A stretch of DNA of 64,000 bases from Delftia acidovorans (GTDB taxonomy: Bacteria > Pseudomonadota > Gammaproteobacteria > Burkholderiales > Burkholderiaceae_C): assembly GCA_031286585.1 (NCBI GenBank), contig JAITUC010000010.1, forward strand, positions 62,001 through 126,000, read 5' to 3'. The notes below the pieces were generated by a model, which did no database searches, was not told the DNA's origin, and was given only the letters and a program-made list of their open reading frames with translations. Numbering within the stretch: position 1 is the stretch's first letter; each line of letters opens with the position of its first letter. Positions 51,589 to 60,687 of this stretch are shown one piece after another. The position numbers and the translations under genes are program-made.

Positions 51589-52060
51589 GCGAATGCTCCT
51601 GCAGTTGGTGCCAACCCTGGCCGCCTGCTGCACGATGGCGAGCCAGGCGGGTGTGGAAGTCCTGGGACAGGCTGGCCAGCGTCACCGTGCCCAGGCGTGC
51701 GAGCAGGGCGGCCTCGGCCTGTTGCACGGCGTCGCTCAGGGCTTCGTTCACGGCCTGGGCGACCAGGCATTCGGGCCGGTCTTGCCTGAAGCCCAGCGCC
51801 ACCAGGCCGGGCGCGCCCAGGGCCTCATGCACGTCGCGCAGCGTGGTGCGGTCCAGTTCGCAAGAAAGCACCCAGCCGCCGCCGTGGCCCTTGGCGGAGG
51901 TGACAAGGCCTGCATCGCGCAGGCCCGCCATCAGCCGGCGCAGCACGACCGGGTTGGTTTGCAGCGCGGCGGAAAGCATGTCGGAGGTGGCAGGTCCATC
52001 GCCCTCGGCCATGTGCAGCAGCACATGGAGGACGTCCGAGAATTGGCTGTTCTGTTTCAT
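51575..52060 (-). CDS. Rrf2-family transcriptional regulator
   Basis: This regulator has 161 residues with a winged helix-turn-helix (MLSAALQTNPVVLRRLMAGL, GLVTSAKGHGGGWVLS) characteristic of Rrf2 proteins. Only isolated cysteines are present (VLSCELD, RPECLVA), not the three-cysteine iron-sulfur site of IscR or NsrR. It probably senses redox state or a thiol-reactive compound through these or works like CymR/YwnA. A perfect inverted repeat overlaps its own start codon, indicating autorepression of the Rrf2-flavoprotein operon. Confidence 0.9.
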   Translation of the reverse strand: MKQNSQFSDVLHVLLHMAEGDGPATSDMLSAALQTNPVVLRRLMAGLRDAGLVTSAKGHGGGWVLSCELDRTTLRDVHEALGAPGLVALGFRQDRPECLVAQAVNEALSDAVQQAEAALLARLGTVTLASLSQDFHTRLARHRAAGGQGWHQLQEHSHETR

Positions 52061-52080
52061 GCAACATTATTTGTTGCATG
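52058..52080. promoter_or_regulatory. Perfect 9-5-9 inverted repeat overlapping the Rrf2 start codon
   Basis: CATGCAACA (52058-52066) and TGTTGCATG (52072-52080) around TTATT. The left arm contains the complement of the Rrf2 ATG (52060). A repressor bound here would block the promoter and the translation start region. The ATGCAA/TTGCAT half-site has the general look of Rrf2-family sites. Confidence 0.75.
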
Positions 52081-52126
52081 AGTGTGGCCCTGTCCCGTGA
52101 AGGGGAATGGACCTGCCGCCGACCGA

Positions 52127-53119
52127 TCAGGACTCGCCCGTGAACCCGATCTGCTTGACCAGCGAGCTCCAGCGCTCGAACTCGGCCTGCTGGTCGGCCA
52201 CCATTTCCTGCTGCGTGCTGCCGCGCGCCAGCAGGCCCAGGGCGGCCAGCCCGTCGATCACGGCCTTGTCCTTGAGCGCGGCCGTGATGGCCGCGTTGGC
52301 GTTGGCGATGGTGGTGGCCGGGGTCTTGGCGGGGGCGTAGAAGCCGAACCATTCCTCCACCGTGACGTCGGGGAATCCCAGTTCGGTGAAGGTGGGCACG
52401 TCGGGCAGGAAGGGCGAGCGCTGCTTGCCCGAGGTGGCCAGCACGCGCAGGCGGCCGGCCTTCAGGTACTGCAGGTAGTCACCGCTGGGGTTCATGGTGG
52501 CCGCGACCTGGCCGCCCACCAGGTCGGTGATGCTGGGCACGGTGCCGCGATAGGGCGCGTGCTTGAGTTCCACCCCCGAGCGCAGGCCCAGCAGCGCGCC
52601 CAGCAGGTGCGGCATGGAGCCGGCGCCCGGCGAGCCGAAGTTGGCCCGGTCAGGGTTGGCCTTGGCCCAGGCCAGGAAGTCCTTGAGGGTCTTGACCTCG
52701 GCCGGCACGGCAGGCCCCACGGCCAGGCCGTGGTAGATGACGGCGCCGATGGAGACGGGGATCGCATCCTCGGGCCTGTAGGTCAGCTTGGGGTAGATGT
52801 GCGGGTAGACCGAGAAGGCCGACACGGGCGCCAGCGCCAGCACCGAGCCGTTGGGCGAGGCGTTCTTCAGGGCCTCCACCGCAATGCGGCCGCCGGCGCC
52901 GGGCTTGTTTTCCACAAAGCCCGGTCCTTTGCTGTAGGGCGTGCCGCCCAGCCGCTCGGCCACGCGGCGGGCCACGCTGTCGCCCGAGCTGCCTGCCGGA
53001 AAGCCGTACATGATCTTGACCTGGTCCAGAGCCTGGGCCAGGGCCTGCAGTGGCGACAGCGACCCCAGGGCGGCGGCGCTGCCCAGGGCCTGGACGAAAT
53101 GACGGCGATGCATCTGCAT
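52127..53119 (-). CDS. Bug/TctC-family periplasmic solute receptor, Tat-like signal
   Basis: This periplasmic receptor has 330 residues. The N-terminus MQMHRRHFVQALGSAAALG resembles a twin-arginine signal. Family blocks are VKIMYGFPAGSSGDSVARRV, VENKPGAGGRIAVEAL, HAPYRGTVPSITDLVGGQV and FLPDVPTFTELGFPDV. AGGAG is 7 nt upstream of the ATG. It follows the porin on the same strand by 50 nt. Together with the porin and the tannase-like esterase it suggests uptake of an aromatic acid or ester product. Confidence 0.92.
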   Translation of the reverse strand: MQMHRRHFVQALGSAAALGSLSPLQALAQALDQVKIMYGFPAGSSGDSVARRVAERLGGTPYSKGPGFVENKPGAGGRIAVEALKNASPNGSVLALAPVSAFSVYPHIYPKLTYRPEDAIPVSIGAVIYHGLAVGPAVPAEVKTLKDFLAWAKANPDRANFGSPGAGSMPHLLGALLGLRSGVELKHAPYRGTVPSITDLVGGQVAATMNPSGDYLQYLKAGRLRVLATSGKQRSPFLPDVPTFTELGFPDVTVEEWFGFYAPAKTPATTIANANAAITAALKDKAVIDGLAALGLLARGSTQQEMVADQQAEFERWSSLVKQIGFTGES

Positions 53120-53169
53120 GGATGTCTCCTGGTGAAATCGAAAAAAGAGGAAGGCTGGAAAGTTCAGGC

Positions 53170-54318
53170 TCAGAACATGTGGCGGATGCCGACGTTGATG
53201 CCGGTCTGCGAGCGGCCGGGCGCGGTGTTGCTGCCCGGGGCGCCGCCGCTGACCGAGACGGTGGCCAGGCGGTCGTTGCGGATGTGGCCGAGTTGGGTGT
53301 AGACCGCCGTGCGCTTGGACAGGTTGTAGATGGCGCGTGCCACCAGCAGGTCGGAGTCGTAGCCCGAGACACCGCGGTAGCGCAGCGTCAGCCATTGGGT
53401 TTCGAGCACCAGGGCCTCGGTGACCGGGTAGGAGGCGCCCACGTACCAGAGGTTGCTGCGCGGCTTGACGGCGTCGCCATCGTTGTCGCGGCGCAGCAGG
53501 CCGCCGCCGAACTTCACGCCGGCCAGCTTGAAGTAGCCGCCCAGGTGCAGGCGCTCGTCATGCTTGGCGCTGGAGGTCATGCCGCCGAACACCGGGTCGG
53601 TGGACGAGGCCGGCGTGCGGCCGTTTTGCTGCTCGTAGCCCAGCGCCAGGCCCCAGACGGGCGTGTCGTACTTGGCGTACAGCGACCACTGGCGGCAGGC
53701 CTGCGTGTCCGATCCGCTCTCGCCCGGGCAGTTGGTGCCCGCGGGGCTGGGGCCTGCGTTGACGGCATCGCGCCCGAAGCTGTAGCCCGCGCCCAGTGCC
53801 AGGCCGCCGAAGTTGCCGCGCCAGGCCAGCATGTTGTCGGCACGCGAGTTGGGGATGTAGGCATCGAGCGAGCCCATGGCGAAGACGGCCGGGCCGATGA
53901 TGTCCGAATCGAGCAGCGACCAGAACAGCATGGAGTTCTGGCGGCCCATGGTCAGGCTGCCCCAGTTGCCGCCCAGTCCCACCCAGCTTTGGCGCCCGAA
54001 GCCGCGCCCGCCCTGGTTGAAGGTGCCCTGGTCGGGCGCAAAGCCCGACTCCAGCGTGTAGATGGCCTTGAGGCCGCCGCCCAGGTCCTCGCTGCCGCGC
54101 AGGCCCCAGCGCGAGGGCACCATGCTGGTGGTCGATGGCATGCGGCTGAGACCGCCGCCCGCCGCCACATTGTTCAGGTGCTCCACGCCCACATCGACGA
54201 TGCCGTAGAGCGTGACGCTGGAGGTGGCTTGCGCGAAGGCGCCGAAGCTGGTGCTGGAGCCGGCCAGGGCCAGCACGGCGGCGGCCGCCAGGGTCAGCGG
54301 GGAAGGGGCTTTTTTCAT
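53170..54318 (-). CDS. Gram-negative general porin
   Basis: This outer-membrane beta-barrel has 382 residues. A signal peptide ends near SFGAFAQA. The mature start SSVTLYGIVDVGVEHLNN is the Burkholderiales porin signature, and the C-terminus ends in Phe (INVGIRHMF) as required for barrel assembly. The family block SRWGLRGSEDLGGGLKAIY is present. It belongs to the unit tannase, porin, Bug receptor (all minus strand) and probably provides outer-membrane passage for the cluster's substrate. GGAGA precedes the ATG. Confidence 0.94.
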   Translation of the reverse strand: MKKAPSPLTLAAAAVLALAGSSTSFGAFAQATSSVTLYGIVDVGVEHLNNVAAGGGLSRMPSTTSMVPSRWGLRGSEDLGGGLKAIYTLESGFAPDQGTFNQGGRGFGRQSWVGLGGNWGSLTMGRQNSMLFWSLLDSDIIGPAVFAMGSLDAYIPNSRADNMLAWRGNFGGLALGAGYSFGRDAVNAGPSPAGTNCPGESGSDTQACRQWSLYAKYDTPVWGLALGYEQQNGRTPASSTDPVFGGMTSSAKHDERLHLGGYFKLAGVKFGGGLLRRDNDGDAVKPRSNLWYVGASYPVTEALVLETQWLTLRYRGVSGYDSDLLVARAIYNLSKRTAVYTQLGHIRNDRLATVSVSGGAPGSNTAPGRSQTGINVGIRHMF

Positions 54319-54511
54319 GGTGATGTCTCCTCTGGTTTGAAAAATCGTTGCCGTCTTGGCGTGGGTGTCCGTGCGCCTTTTCTCGTGCGCAGCGGGCCCC
54401 GGCCCCGCCGGGGGCGGGACTGCGGACAAGGGGGTGGATGAGCGCGGAAGGGGGCGGAGGGGGCAGGCCGTTCAGGAGACCGTCCAGGCGCTGCCCGCCG
54501 TCAAGGCGCGG

Positions 54512-56221
54512 TCAGCGGCAGCTGAAGCTGGCAGCGCTTTCCATGTCGCCGCTGCCGTTGTAGTGGGCGGCCAGCGGATGGGGGCACAGCGGCCGGGTGC
54601 GCGTGGGCGACCAGGTGGCGGGCAGGTCGGCGTTGACGCCGCCCGCATTGCCTGGGCCGCGCGCACTGGCGATCACGCGGTCCGGCGCCTGGCCTTTCTC
54701 CACCCAGGCCACGAGGGAGCTGAGCATGTCGAACTGCTCGGTGGCCGGGCCGCCGCTGCAGTGGTTCATGCCGGGCACCAGGTACAGGCGGGCGAAGTCG
54801 GCTGCGTCGCCATGGTTGCGGCGCAGCGTGTCGTACCACTGCACGGTATCGTCGCTGGAGAAGATGGGGTCGGCCGTGCCGTGGTAGACCATGAGCTTGG
54901 CGCCCCGGTTGCGCAGCACGGGCAGCTTGCCGTAGTCGGGCGGCATCATCAGCGACAGGCCGCTTTCCGTGAAGGTGCCATTGGTTGTCTGCACCTTGGC
55001 CAGCATGCTGTCCACGCTGCCGTTGAGGGCGAACTGCGCATCGTTGAAGCTGGCGGCGCTTTCGGGCGGCGTCTGCCAGATGAAGGCCACGGCACCGGAG
55101 TCGCGGGTGACAGGGTTGGAGAATTTCCAGCCGGCCCAGCCGGCCGTATCCAGCCCCGCGTCATACGGGAAGCTGCTGTAGATGCGGCTGCCGCCGCTGG
55201 TGGCCGCGCCCTTGAACAGGCCGGCGATGGTGCTTTTTTGCTCGGCGCTGAGGCAGCTGCCGTCGCGCGCACCGCCGCAGGTGGGCACGTCGCGCGCCAG
55301 GTCGAAGCGGGCCTGGCAGGCTGCGCCGGCCTGGACCATGCCGTCGGTGGCGCCGTCCAGCGCATCGCACCGGGCCAGCACGGCCTGGCTGACCAGGCGG
55401 CGCTCCGCCTGGGTGAAGCCCGTGCCCAGGTCCTGTGTCGTGGTAGCCAGCTTCGCATAGCCCTGGGCTCCGGCGATGTTGGCAATGGCCGCCAGCGGCA
55501 GGCGCGTGCCGGGGTTGCCGGCAATGATGCCGTCGTACTGGTCGGCATAGCGCGAGGCCGCCACCATGGCGTGGCGCCCGCCGTTGGAGCAGCCGCCCAG
55601 GTAGGAGCGGTCAGGCACCTTGCCATAGGCCGTCTGCAGCGCGCTGCGCGCCATGGGCGTGAGCTTGCCCACGGCCTGGTAGCCGTAGTCCAGCCGCGCC
55701 TGCGGGTCCAGGCCGAACAAGGGGCCCATGCTGCCTGCATGGCCCGCATCGGAGCTGAGCACGGCAAAGCCCATCTGCAGCGCATTGCCCAGCGGGCCGC
55801 CGCCCAGGGCGCCCACGGCCGTGCTCACGACGCCGTCCAGCCCGCCGTTGGCCTGGTAGAAAAAGCGCCCGTTCCAGTCGCGCGGCAGGCGCATCTCGAA
55901 GCCCACGGCGTAGTTCTGGCCATCGACGGTGCTGACGCGCTCGTGCATGCGGCCTGTCACGCGGCAGTGCTCGGCAATGGGCTTGCCTGCCACCGTCAGC
56001 GTGCCGGCGGCCACGGTCTCGGCGGCGGTGATGCGGGTGTTGGCGAAGGATATTTTCGCGGCCAGGTCCGTGCACGACAGCAGCGTGGCGGGGCGGGCCT
56101 CGGCCAGCTGCGCGATGCCGTCGCTCGAGCCGCCGCAGGCCGACAGCAGCAGGGCGGGAAGGGCGGCGGCCAGCGTGGCCGGCAAGGCGCGGGAACGGGT
56201 CTTGTGGATCTTTCTGTCCAT
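54512..56221 (-). CDS. Tannase/feruloyl esterase family lipoprotein
   Basis: This serine esterase has 569 residues. A lipoprotein signal (LLLSACGG, Cys29) anchors it. The nucleophile is Ser212 in GGCSNGGRHA, the typical CSxGG motif of tannases and feruloyl esterases. The C-terminal VPGMNHCSGG carries the catalytic His, and its adjacent Cys can form the disulfide to the Cys beside the nucleophile. HGTADPIFS contains the likely Asp. It would hydrolyse galloyl, feruloyl or phthalate-type esters at the cell surface or in the periplasm. A 195-nt AT-rich region (AT-run near 56315-56340) separates it from the divergent amidohydrolase. Confidence 0.9.
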   Translation of the reverse strand: MDRKIHKTRSRALPATLAAALPALLLSACGGSSDGIAQLAEARPATLLSCTDLAAKISFANTRITAAETVAAGTLTVAGKPIAEHCRVTGRMHERVSTVDGQNYAVGFEMRLPRDWNGRFFYQANGGLDGVVSTAVGALGGGPLGNALQMGFAVLSSDAGHAGSMGPLFGLDPQARLDYGYQAVGKLTPMARSALQTAYGKVPDRSYLGGCSNGGRHAMVAASRYADQYDGIIAGNPGTRLPLAAIANIAGAQGYAKLATTTQDLGTGFTQAERRLVSQAVLARCDALDGATDGMVQAGAACQARFDLARDVPTCGGARDGSCLSAEQKSTIAGLFKGAATSGGSRIYSSFPYDAGLDTAGWAGWKFSNPVTRDSGAVAFIWQTPPESAASFNDAQFALNGSVDSMLAKVQTTNGTFTESGLSLMMPPDYGKLPVLRNRGAKLMVYHGTADPIFSSDDTVQWYDTLRRNHGDAADFARLYLVPGMNHCSGGPATEQFDMLSSLVAWVEKGQAPDRVIASARGPGNAGGVNADLPATWSPTRTRPLCPHPLAAHYNGSGDMESAASFSCR

Positions 56222-56416
56222 GCGTGTCTCCTCGGAAGGTGGTGTGAAGCCTCAGCGCGAAACCGTTGCGTGGCAGCCGTTGCCCGCATCCGCATCGCTT
56301 TCTGATGGCCGCGATTTTGGTTATATTTAATAATCAATTCAAGCGGCCTTTGCCAAATTCTTATTGGGACTTCCCCTTGATGCCGGGGCAGGCAGCAGGC
56401 CGCACAGGAGACAGAC

Positions 56417-57304
56417 ATGGACCACGAGAAACTGATTGCCATCGACATCCACACGCACGCCGAGGTGAGCTGCTGGAACCCGTTCGACAACTACGGCGAG
56501 GAATACGACCGTGCCGCCGACCGGTACTTCGGCAACGGCCGGCGCCCCACCATCGCCGAGACCGTGGCCTACTACCGCGAGCGCAACCTGGGCCTGGTGA
56601 TGTTCACGGTGGACAGCGAGTCGCAGCTGGGCCGGCGCCGCATTCCCAACGAGGAGATCGCCGAGGCGGCGCGGGCCCACAGCGACATGATGGTGGCCTT
56701 CGCCAGCATCGACCCGCACAAGGGCCGCATGGGCGCGCGCGAGGCGCGGCGGCTGATCGAGGAAGAGGGCGTCAGGGGCTTCAAGTTCCACCCCACGGTG
56801 CAGGGCTTCCATCCCTACGACAGGATGGCCTGGCCGATCTACGAGGTGGTGGCCGAGTACCAGCTGCCGGCCATCTTCCACACGGGCCACAGCGGCATCG
56901 GCAGCGGCATGCGCTGCGGCGGCGGGCTGCGCCTGGCCTACAGCAATCCCATGCACCTGGACGATGTGGCCATCGACTTTCCCGACATGCAGATCGTGAT
57001 GGCCCACCCCAGCTTTCCCTGGCAGGACGAGGCCTTGTCCGTGGCCCTGCACAAGCCCAATGTCTGGATCGATCTGTCGGGCTGGAGCCCCAAGTACTTT
57101 CCCCGGCAGCTGGTGCAGTACGCCAACACCCTGCTCAAGGACCGCGTGCTCTTCGGCAGCGACTATCCCCTGATCACGCCCGAGCGCTGGATGAAGGATT
57201 TCCAGGAAGCCGGCTTCAAGCCCGAGGTGATGCCCGGCATCCTCAAGGGCAATGCGGTGCGGCTGCTGGGCTTGGACCGGCCCGCCGCGCAGAAGGCGGA
57301 CTGA
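56417..57304 (+). CDS. Amidohydrolase 2 family protein (decarboxylase-like)
   Basis: This TIM-barrel metal-dependent enzyme has 295 residues. The metal motif IDIHTHAE is near residue 10, with HPTVQGFHPYD, IFHTGHSG, VMAHPSFPWQDE and the C-terminal FGSDYPLITPERW. The family includes gamma-resorcylate, 5-carboxyvanillate and other aromatic decarboxylases as well as hydrolases. Divergence from the tannase-like gene and adjacency to a MarR regulator point to an aromatic acid substrate. Exact reaction unknown. Confidence 0.88.
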   Translation: MDHEKLIAIDIHTHAEVSCWNPFDNYGEEYDRAADRYFGNGRRPTIAETVAYYRERNLGLVMFTVDSESQLGRRRIPNEEIAEAARAHSDMMVAFASIDPHKGRMGAREARRLIEEEGVRGFKFHPTVQGFHPYDRMAWPIYEVVAEYQLPAIFHTGHSGIGSGMRCGGGLRLAYSNPMHLDDVAIDFPDMQIVMAHPSFPWQDEALSVALHKPNVWIDLSGWSPKYFPRQLVQYANTLLKDRVLFGSDYPLITPERWMKDFQEAGFKPEVMPGILKGNAVRLLGLDRPAAQKAD

Positions 57305-57310
57305 GCGCGC

Positions 57311-57811
57311 TCAGTTGTAGATCTTCTGCAGCAGCTGGATCAGCGTTTTGCGCTCGGCATCGGTCAGGCGGTAGGTGGCATCCATTTCCAATTCCGCGGC
57401 CGTTCGTTCCGCCCGGGCCGTGAGCTCGGCGCCGGCCGGCGTCAGGTGCACGCCCACGGCGCGGCGGTCGGTGGGGTGGGTGCGCCGCTCGATCAGCTTG
57501 CGGCGCTCGAGCGCTGCGATGAGGCCCACCAGGTTGGGCGGCATCACGTCCAGCGCCGCGCACAGCTGGCGCGACGTGATGCCGGGGTTGTGGGACACCA
57601 GGGACAGCACGGAGAACTCGACCATCTTGAGGTCGTGGGTGGCCATGCGCTCCACGAAGACTTCGATGATGGACAGCGAGGCACGCCGGGCGTTGTAGCC
57701 CACCAGGGTGTGCAGGAAGGAGGCGTCGATGGACGGCCCCGGCGCTGCGGTGCTGGACGGGGCCGTGTTCTCTTCGGCAGGGGCGGGCTTGGGTGTGCGG
57801 GCGCGGGGCAT
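57311..57811 (-). CDS. MarR-family transcriptional regulator
   Basis: This winged-helix regulator has 166 residues, with a Pro/Ala-rich N-terminus (1-30). The DNA-binding core is ITSRQLCAALDVMPPNLVGL followed by LERRKLIERRTHPTDRRAVG, the classic MarR wing. Such proteins commonly respond to aromatic acids. It is convergent with the amidohydrolase (6 nt between the ends) and may control the tannase/porin/Bug/amidohydrolase group. Confidence 0.9.
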   Translation of the reverse strand: MPRARTPKPAPAEENTAPSSTAAPGPSIDASFLHTLVGYNARRASLSIIEVFVERMATHDLKMVEFSVLSLVSHNPGITSRQLCAALDVMPPNLVGLIAALERRKLIERRTHPTDRRAVGVHLTPAGAELTARAERTAAELEMDATYRLTDAERKTLIQLLQKIYN

Positions 57812-58194
57812 GGGGACAAGGAGCTGAAAGCCGAATCATAGTGGGGTGCGGCTGCCATGTCCCGATGCCGGCGCAGCGGACCTGCTCTGGCGCTGGAAGC
57901 CGAAAAGATCGGAGAGAAAGCCTTCGCGCCTCTTGCGGCGGTAGCCATCGCGGCTGTGGAGTGCCCGCGCCGGGATAGTTCCGCCGCCCCAAGCTCCATC
58001 ACCCTCTCGTGCCGGTCCGCGCCGCCGTGGTCCGGGGCCGGGGGCCGTGGCGACTGGCCGCGTTTGCCTTCAGCCTGTCTTCAGGCGCGCTTCAGCGCAC
58101 CTTCAGCCTGTGCGTGCGCCATGCGCCCGGACGGTCCTACATTGCGGCCTGCCCCTTGCGGGCATGACTGCATCAGCAACCAGGAGGACCATCC
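57812..58194. other. 383-nt intergenic region between marR and the CocE-like gene
   Basis: No convincing gene is visible. It holds both divergent promoters. A 12-nt perfect direct repeat, CCTTCAGCCTGT, occurs at 58067-58078 and 58100-58111 (33 bp apart, about three helical turns). A related CTTCAGG/CTTCAGC lies between, so a regulator could bind here ahead of the downstream gene. An AGGAGG ribosome binding site sits just before 58195. Confidence 0.5.
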
Positions 58195-60024
58195 ATGATG
58201 ACTTTTCGCCATTCCCGCGCATGGCTCTGCGCGGCCGGCATCGCCACCCTTGCCCTGGGCCTTGCGGCCTGCGGCGGGGGCTCGTCGGGCAGCGCCAACC
58301 CGGGGCCGCGCATCTGGGGCTACATCCAACTGCCTGACGGCAACAAGATGCGCTATTCGGTGGTCTTCCCCAAGGGGCCGGGGCCGTTTCCCGTGCTGAT
58401 GGAGTACGACGGCTACGGATCGGGCTCGGTCACCGACCAGACCACCCAGGAATGGACCCAGGAAGGCTATGCCGTGATGGGCCTGAACGTGCCCGGCACG
58501 GGCTGCTCCACGGGAGAGGACCAGTGGGCCGACGCCTCCGTGGGCGCGGCCGGGGCGCATGCGGTGGAGTGGGCGGCGCGCCAGGCGTGGTCCACGGGCA
58601 AGGTGGGCATGGTGGGCTATTCGTACTCGGGCTACGACCAGCTTTGGGTGGCAGCCCAGCGCCCGCCCAGCCTCAAGGCGATCGCGCCGGGCAAGAACGT
58701 GGCCGATCCCTACCGCGACGTGGCCTATCCGGGCGGCATCCAGAACATCGGCTTTCCAGCCAACTGGTGGCGGCAGTTCCCCGCGATATGGCGCAAGGCC
58801 GCCGAGGATGCCAAAGCGCTGGATGGCGATACCGGATGCGCCCAGATCGTGGAAGACAACATCCGCAAGATCCAGCGCCCCGACCTGGACATGGCGCGCT
58901 GGCTGGGCGAGGACCGCTTCTTCGGCGCCCGCTATGAGCGCAAGAGTGCCATGTACTCCACGCACCGCATCGATGTTCCCACGCTGGGCACCCAGGCCTG
59001 GCAGGACGAGCAGGTGGGCACGCGCATGGGCTACTACGAGGACAGCATCGCCCCGGACAAGATGTGGCTGATCAGCTCCAACGGCGACCACCACACCGAC
59101 AACGCCCCCTTTGTTCGCGAGACCATGAAGCGTTTTTACGCGCGCTTTCTCAAGGGCGAGAGCAACGGCTTCGAGCACACGCCCCGCGTGCTGCTGGCGC
59201 AGGAAATGCAATGGATGAACGGCGGGGGCGACTATGGGCAGCTGCGCCCCTCGGCCGTGGCCAGCTTTGACCGGCTGCCCGTGCGCGTCACGCCCATGAC
59301 GCTGTGGCTGCAGCCGGGCGGCGGGCTGGGCGATGCGCCGCCGCAGGCCGAGCACCAATCGGCCAGCTACCGCTATCCCCTGCCGGGCGCCGAGGCCAAC
59401 AAGCCTGATGCGGACATCGATTCCGGCGCGGGCCACTGGACGGCCAGCCCTGCCAGGCAGGGCCTGCTGCGCTTCACCACGGCCCCGCTGCCGCGTGCGC
59501 TGAGCTTTTATGGCGAGGCCTCGCTGGACCTGTGGCTCAGCGCCACGGCCGGCGACACCGATGTGCAGGTCACCGTCTCGGAAGTGCGTCCCGACGGCCA
59601 GGAGATGTTCGTGCAGCGCGGCTGGCTGCGTGCCTCCATGCGTGCGCTGGACGGTCAGCGCTCCACCGCCTTGCGGCCCTGGGGCGATTTCACCGAGGCC
59701 GCCGTGCGCCCGCTGCGCCCCGGCGAGCCCACGCCGATGCGCGTGGAAATCCAGAAATTCGCCCATGTGTTCCGCGCGGGCTCCAGCCTGCGCGTGACCC
59801 TGGACACGCCTTCGCAGACCGGGTACTGGGCCTTCGACCATCTGTCCACGCCTTCCACCAACACCGTCTGGCTGGACCGCAGCCGGCCGTCGAAGATCGT
59901 GCTGGGCCACATCGCCTATGCCCATAAGCGGCAGTTGCCGGACTGCCGGCGCATGTTGCGCCAGCCTTGCAGGCCCAACGAGGAGGCCGTTCCTTCTGGC
60001 GTGGGGCCCATGCCGCCGCTGTGA
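58195..60024 (+). CDS. CocE/NonD-family X-Pro dipeptidyl-peptidase-like lipoprotein hydrolase
   Basis: This serine hydrolase has 609 residues. A lipoprotein signal (LGLAACGGG, Cys26) is followed by an alpha/beta-hydrolase domain with the nucleophile Ser143 in GMVGYSYSGYD and GTGCSTGEDQ (oxyanion region). A C-terminal jelly-roll PepX-type domain starts near residue 400 (LSFYGEASLDLWLSAT). NGDHHTDN probably holds the catalytic His. Relatives include cocaine esterase and glutaryl-7-ACA acylases. It is the first gene of a group with a TetR regulator (52 nt away) and a membrane protein. Substrate unknown. Confidence 0.88.
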   Translation: MMTFRHSRAWLCAAGIATLALGLAACGGGSSGSANPGPRIWGYIQLPDGNKMRYSVVFPKGPGPFPVLMEYDGYGSGSVTDQTTQEWTQEGYAVMGLNVPGTGCSTGEDQWADASVGAAGAHAVEWAARQAWSTGKVGMVGYSYSGYDQLWVAAQRPPSLKAIAPGKNVADPYRDVAYPGGIQNIGFPANWWRQFPAIWRKAAEDAKALDGDTGCAQIVEDNIRKIQRPDLDMARWLGEDRFFGARYERKSAMYSTHRIDVPTLGTQAWQDEQVGTRMGYYEDSIAPDKMWLISSNGDHHTDNAPFVRETMKRFYARFLKGESNGFEHTPRVLLAQEMQWMNGGGDYGQLRPSAVASFDRLPVRVTPMTLWLQPGGGLGDAPPQAEHQSASYRYPLPGAEANKPDADIDSGAGHWTASPARQGLLRFTTAPLPRALSFYGEASLDLWLSATAGDTDVQVTVSEVRPDGQEMFVQRGWLRASMRALDGQRSTALRPWGDFTEAAVRPLRPGEPTPMRVEIQKFAHVFRAGSSLRVTLDTPSQTGYWAFDHLSTPSTNTVWLDRSRPSKIVLGHIAYAHKRQLPDCRRMLRQPCRPNEEAVPSGVGPMPPL

Positions 60025-60049
60025 TGGCAGGCCCGGGTGTTGACTGCGA

Positions 60050-60065
60050 ATGAACGTTCGTTCAT
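60050..60065. promoter_or_regulatory. TetR operator candidate upstream of its own gene
   Basis: ATGAACG (60050-60056), TT, CGTTCAT (60059-60065) is a perfect 7-2-7 inverted repeat, 10 nt upstream of the chosen TetR start. Sites of this TGAACG/CGTTCA type are common for TetR/AcrR repressors. It supports a start at 60076 and negative autoregulation. Confidence 0.75.
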
Positions 60066-60075
60066 CATTCGGGGC

Positions 60076-60687
60076 ATGAAAAAGAAGGAAGACATCAGCG
60101 AGCGCCGGGCTGTCATCGTGGAAGCTGCCCTGCACTGCTTCGTGGAGCGTGGTTTTCACTGCACCAGCATGCGCGACATTGCGCAGGCCGCCTCGGTGAG
60201 CCTGGGCAATCTGTACAACCACTTCGACAGCAAGCAGGCCCTGATTGCCGAGGTCGCCACGCAGGAGCAGACCGAGCTGCTGCCCTTGCTGCAGGCGCTG
60301 GAGCAGGCCGCAGCCCCTGCGCTGCCCGCCGTGGCGCAGTTCCTGGCCGCCTACCAGGCGCTGTGCCGCCAGCGGGAGTGGGCCGTGCTCAGCGCCGAAT
60401 GCCTGTCCGAGATCGCGCGTTCGCCCGGGCTGGCGCCGGCCTTCGAGGCCAACCGCAGGCGCATGCTCGACGGCCTGGCAGGCTTCATGGAGCGCGGGGC
60501 GCAGCAGGGCCTCTTGCGGCCTGCCGTGCCCGTGCGCCTGGCCGCGCAACTGCTGCTGGATGCCGTGGAAAGCGATGCGCTGCGCTTTGCGCTGGCGGTG
60601 ACGCCGCAAGAAGACGCGGGGGCGGATGAAGGGGGCGATGTGCTGCATCCCGCCTTGCTGGCCTGCCTTCTTGGAGGCGCTGCATGA
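60076..60687 (+). CDS. TetR-family transcriptional regulator
   Basis: This repressor has 203 residues. The N-terminal DNA-binding domain is RAVIVEAALHCFVERGF, then TSMRDIAQAASVSLGNLYNHF. The rest is a helical ligand-binding domain (about 60-200). GTG at 60037 and TTG at 60040 are alternative starts, but they would place the palindromic operator inside the coding sequence. It overlaps the membrane protein gene by ATGA, so the two are coupled. Confidence 0.9.
   Translation: MKKKEDISERRAVIVEAALHCFVERGFHCTSMRDIAQAASVSLGNLYNHFDSKQALIAEVATQEQTELLPLLQALEQAAAPALPAVAQFLAAYQALCRQREWAVLSAECLSEIARSPGLAPAFEANRRRMLDGLAGFMERGAQQGLLRPAVPVRLAAQLLLDAVESDALRFALAVTPQEDAGADEGGDVLHPALLACLLGGAA

Noticed and set aside
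58081..60648. 855-codon open frame on the minus strand opposite the CocE-like and TetR genes
   Set aside because: Composition (His/Gly/Arg/Gln-rich) is that of a shadow frame. The plus strand shows a lipoprotein signal, GYSYSG and a TetR helix-turn-helix.
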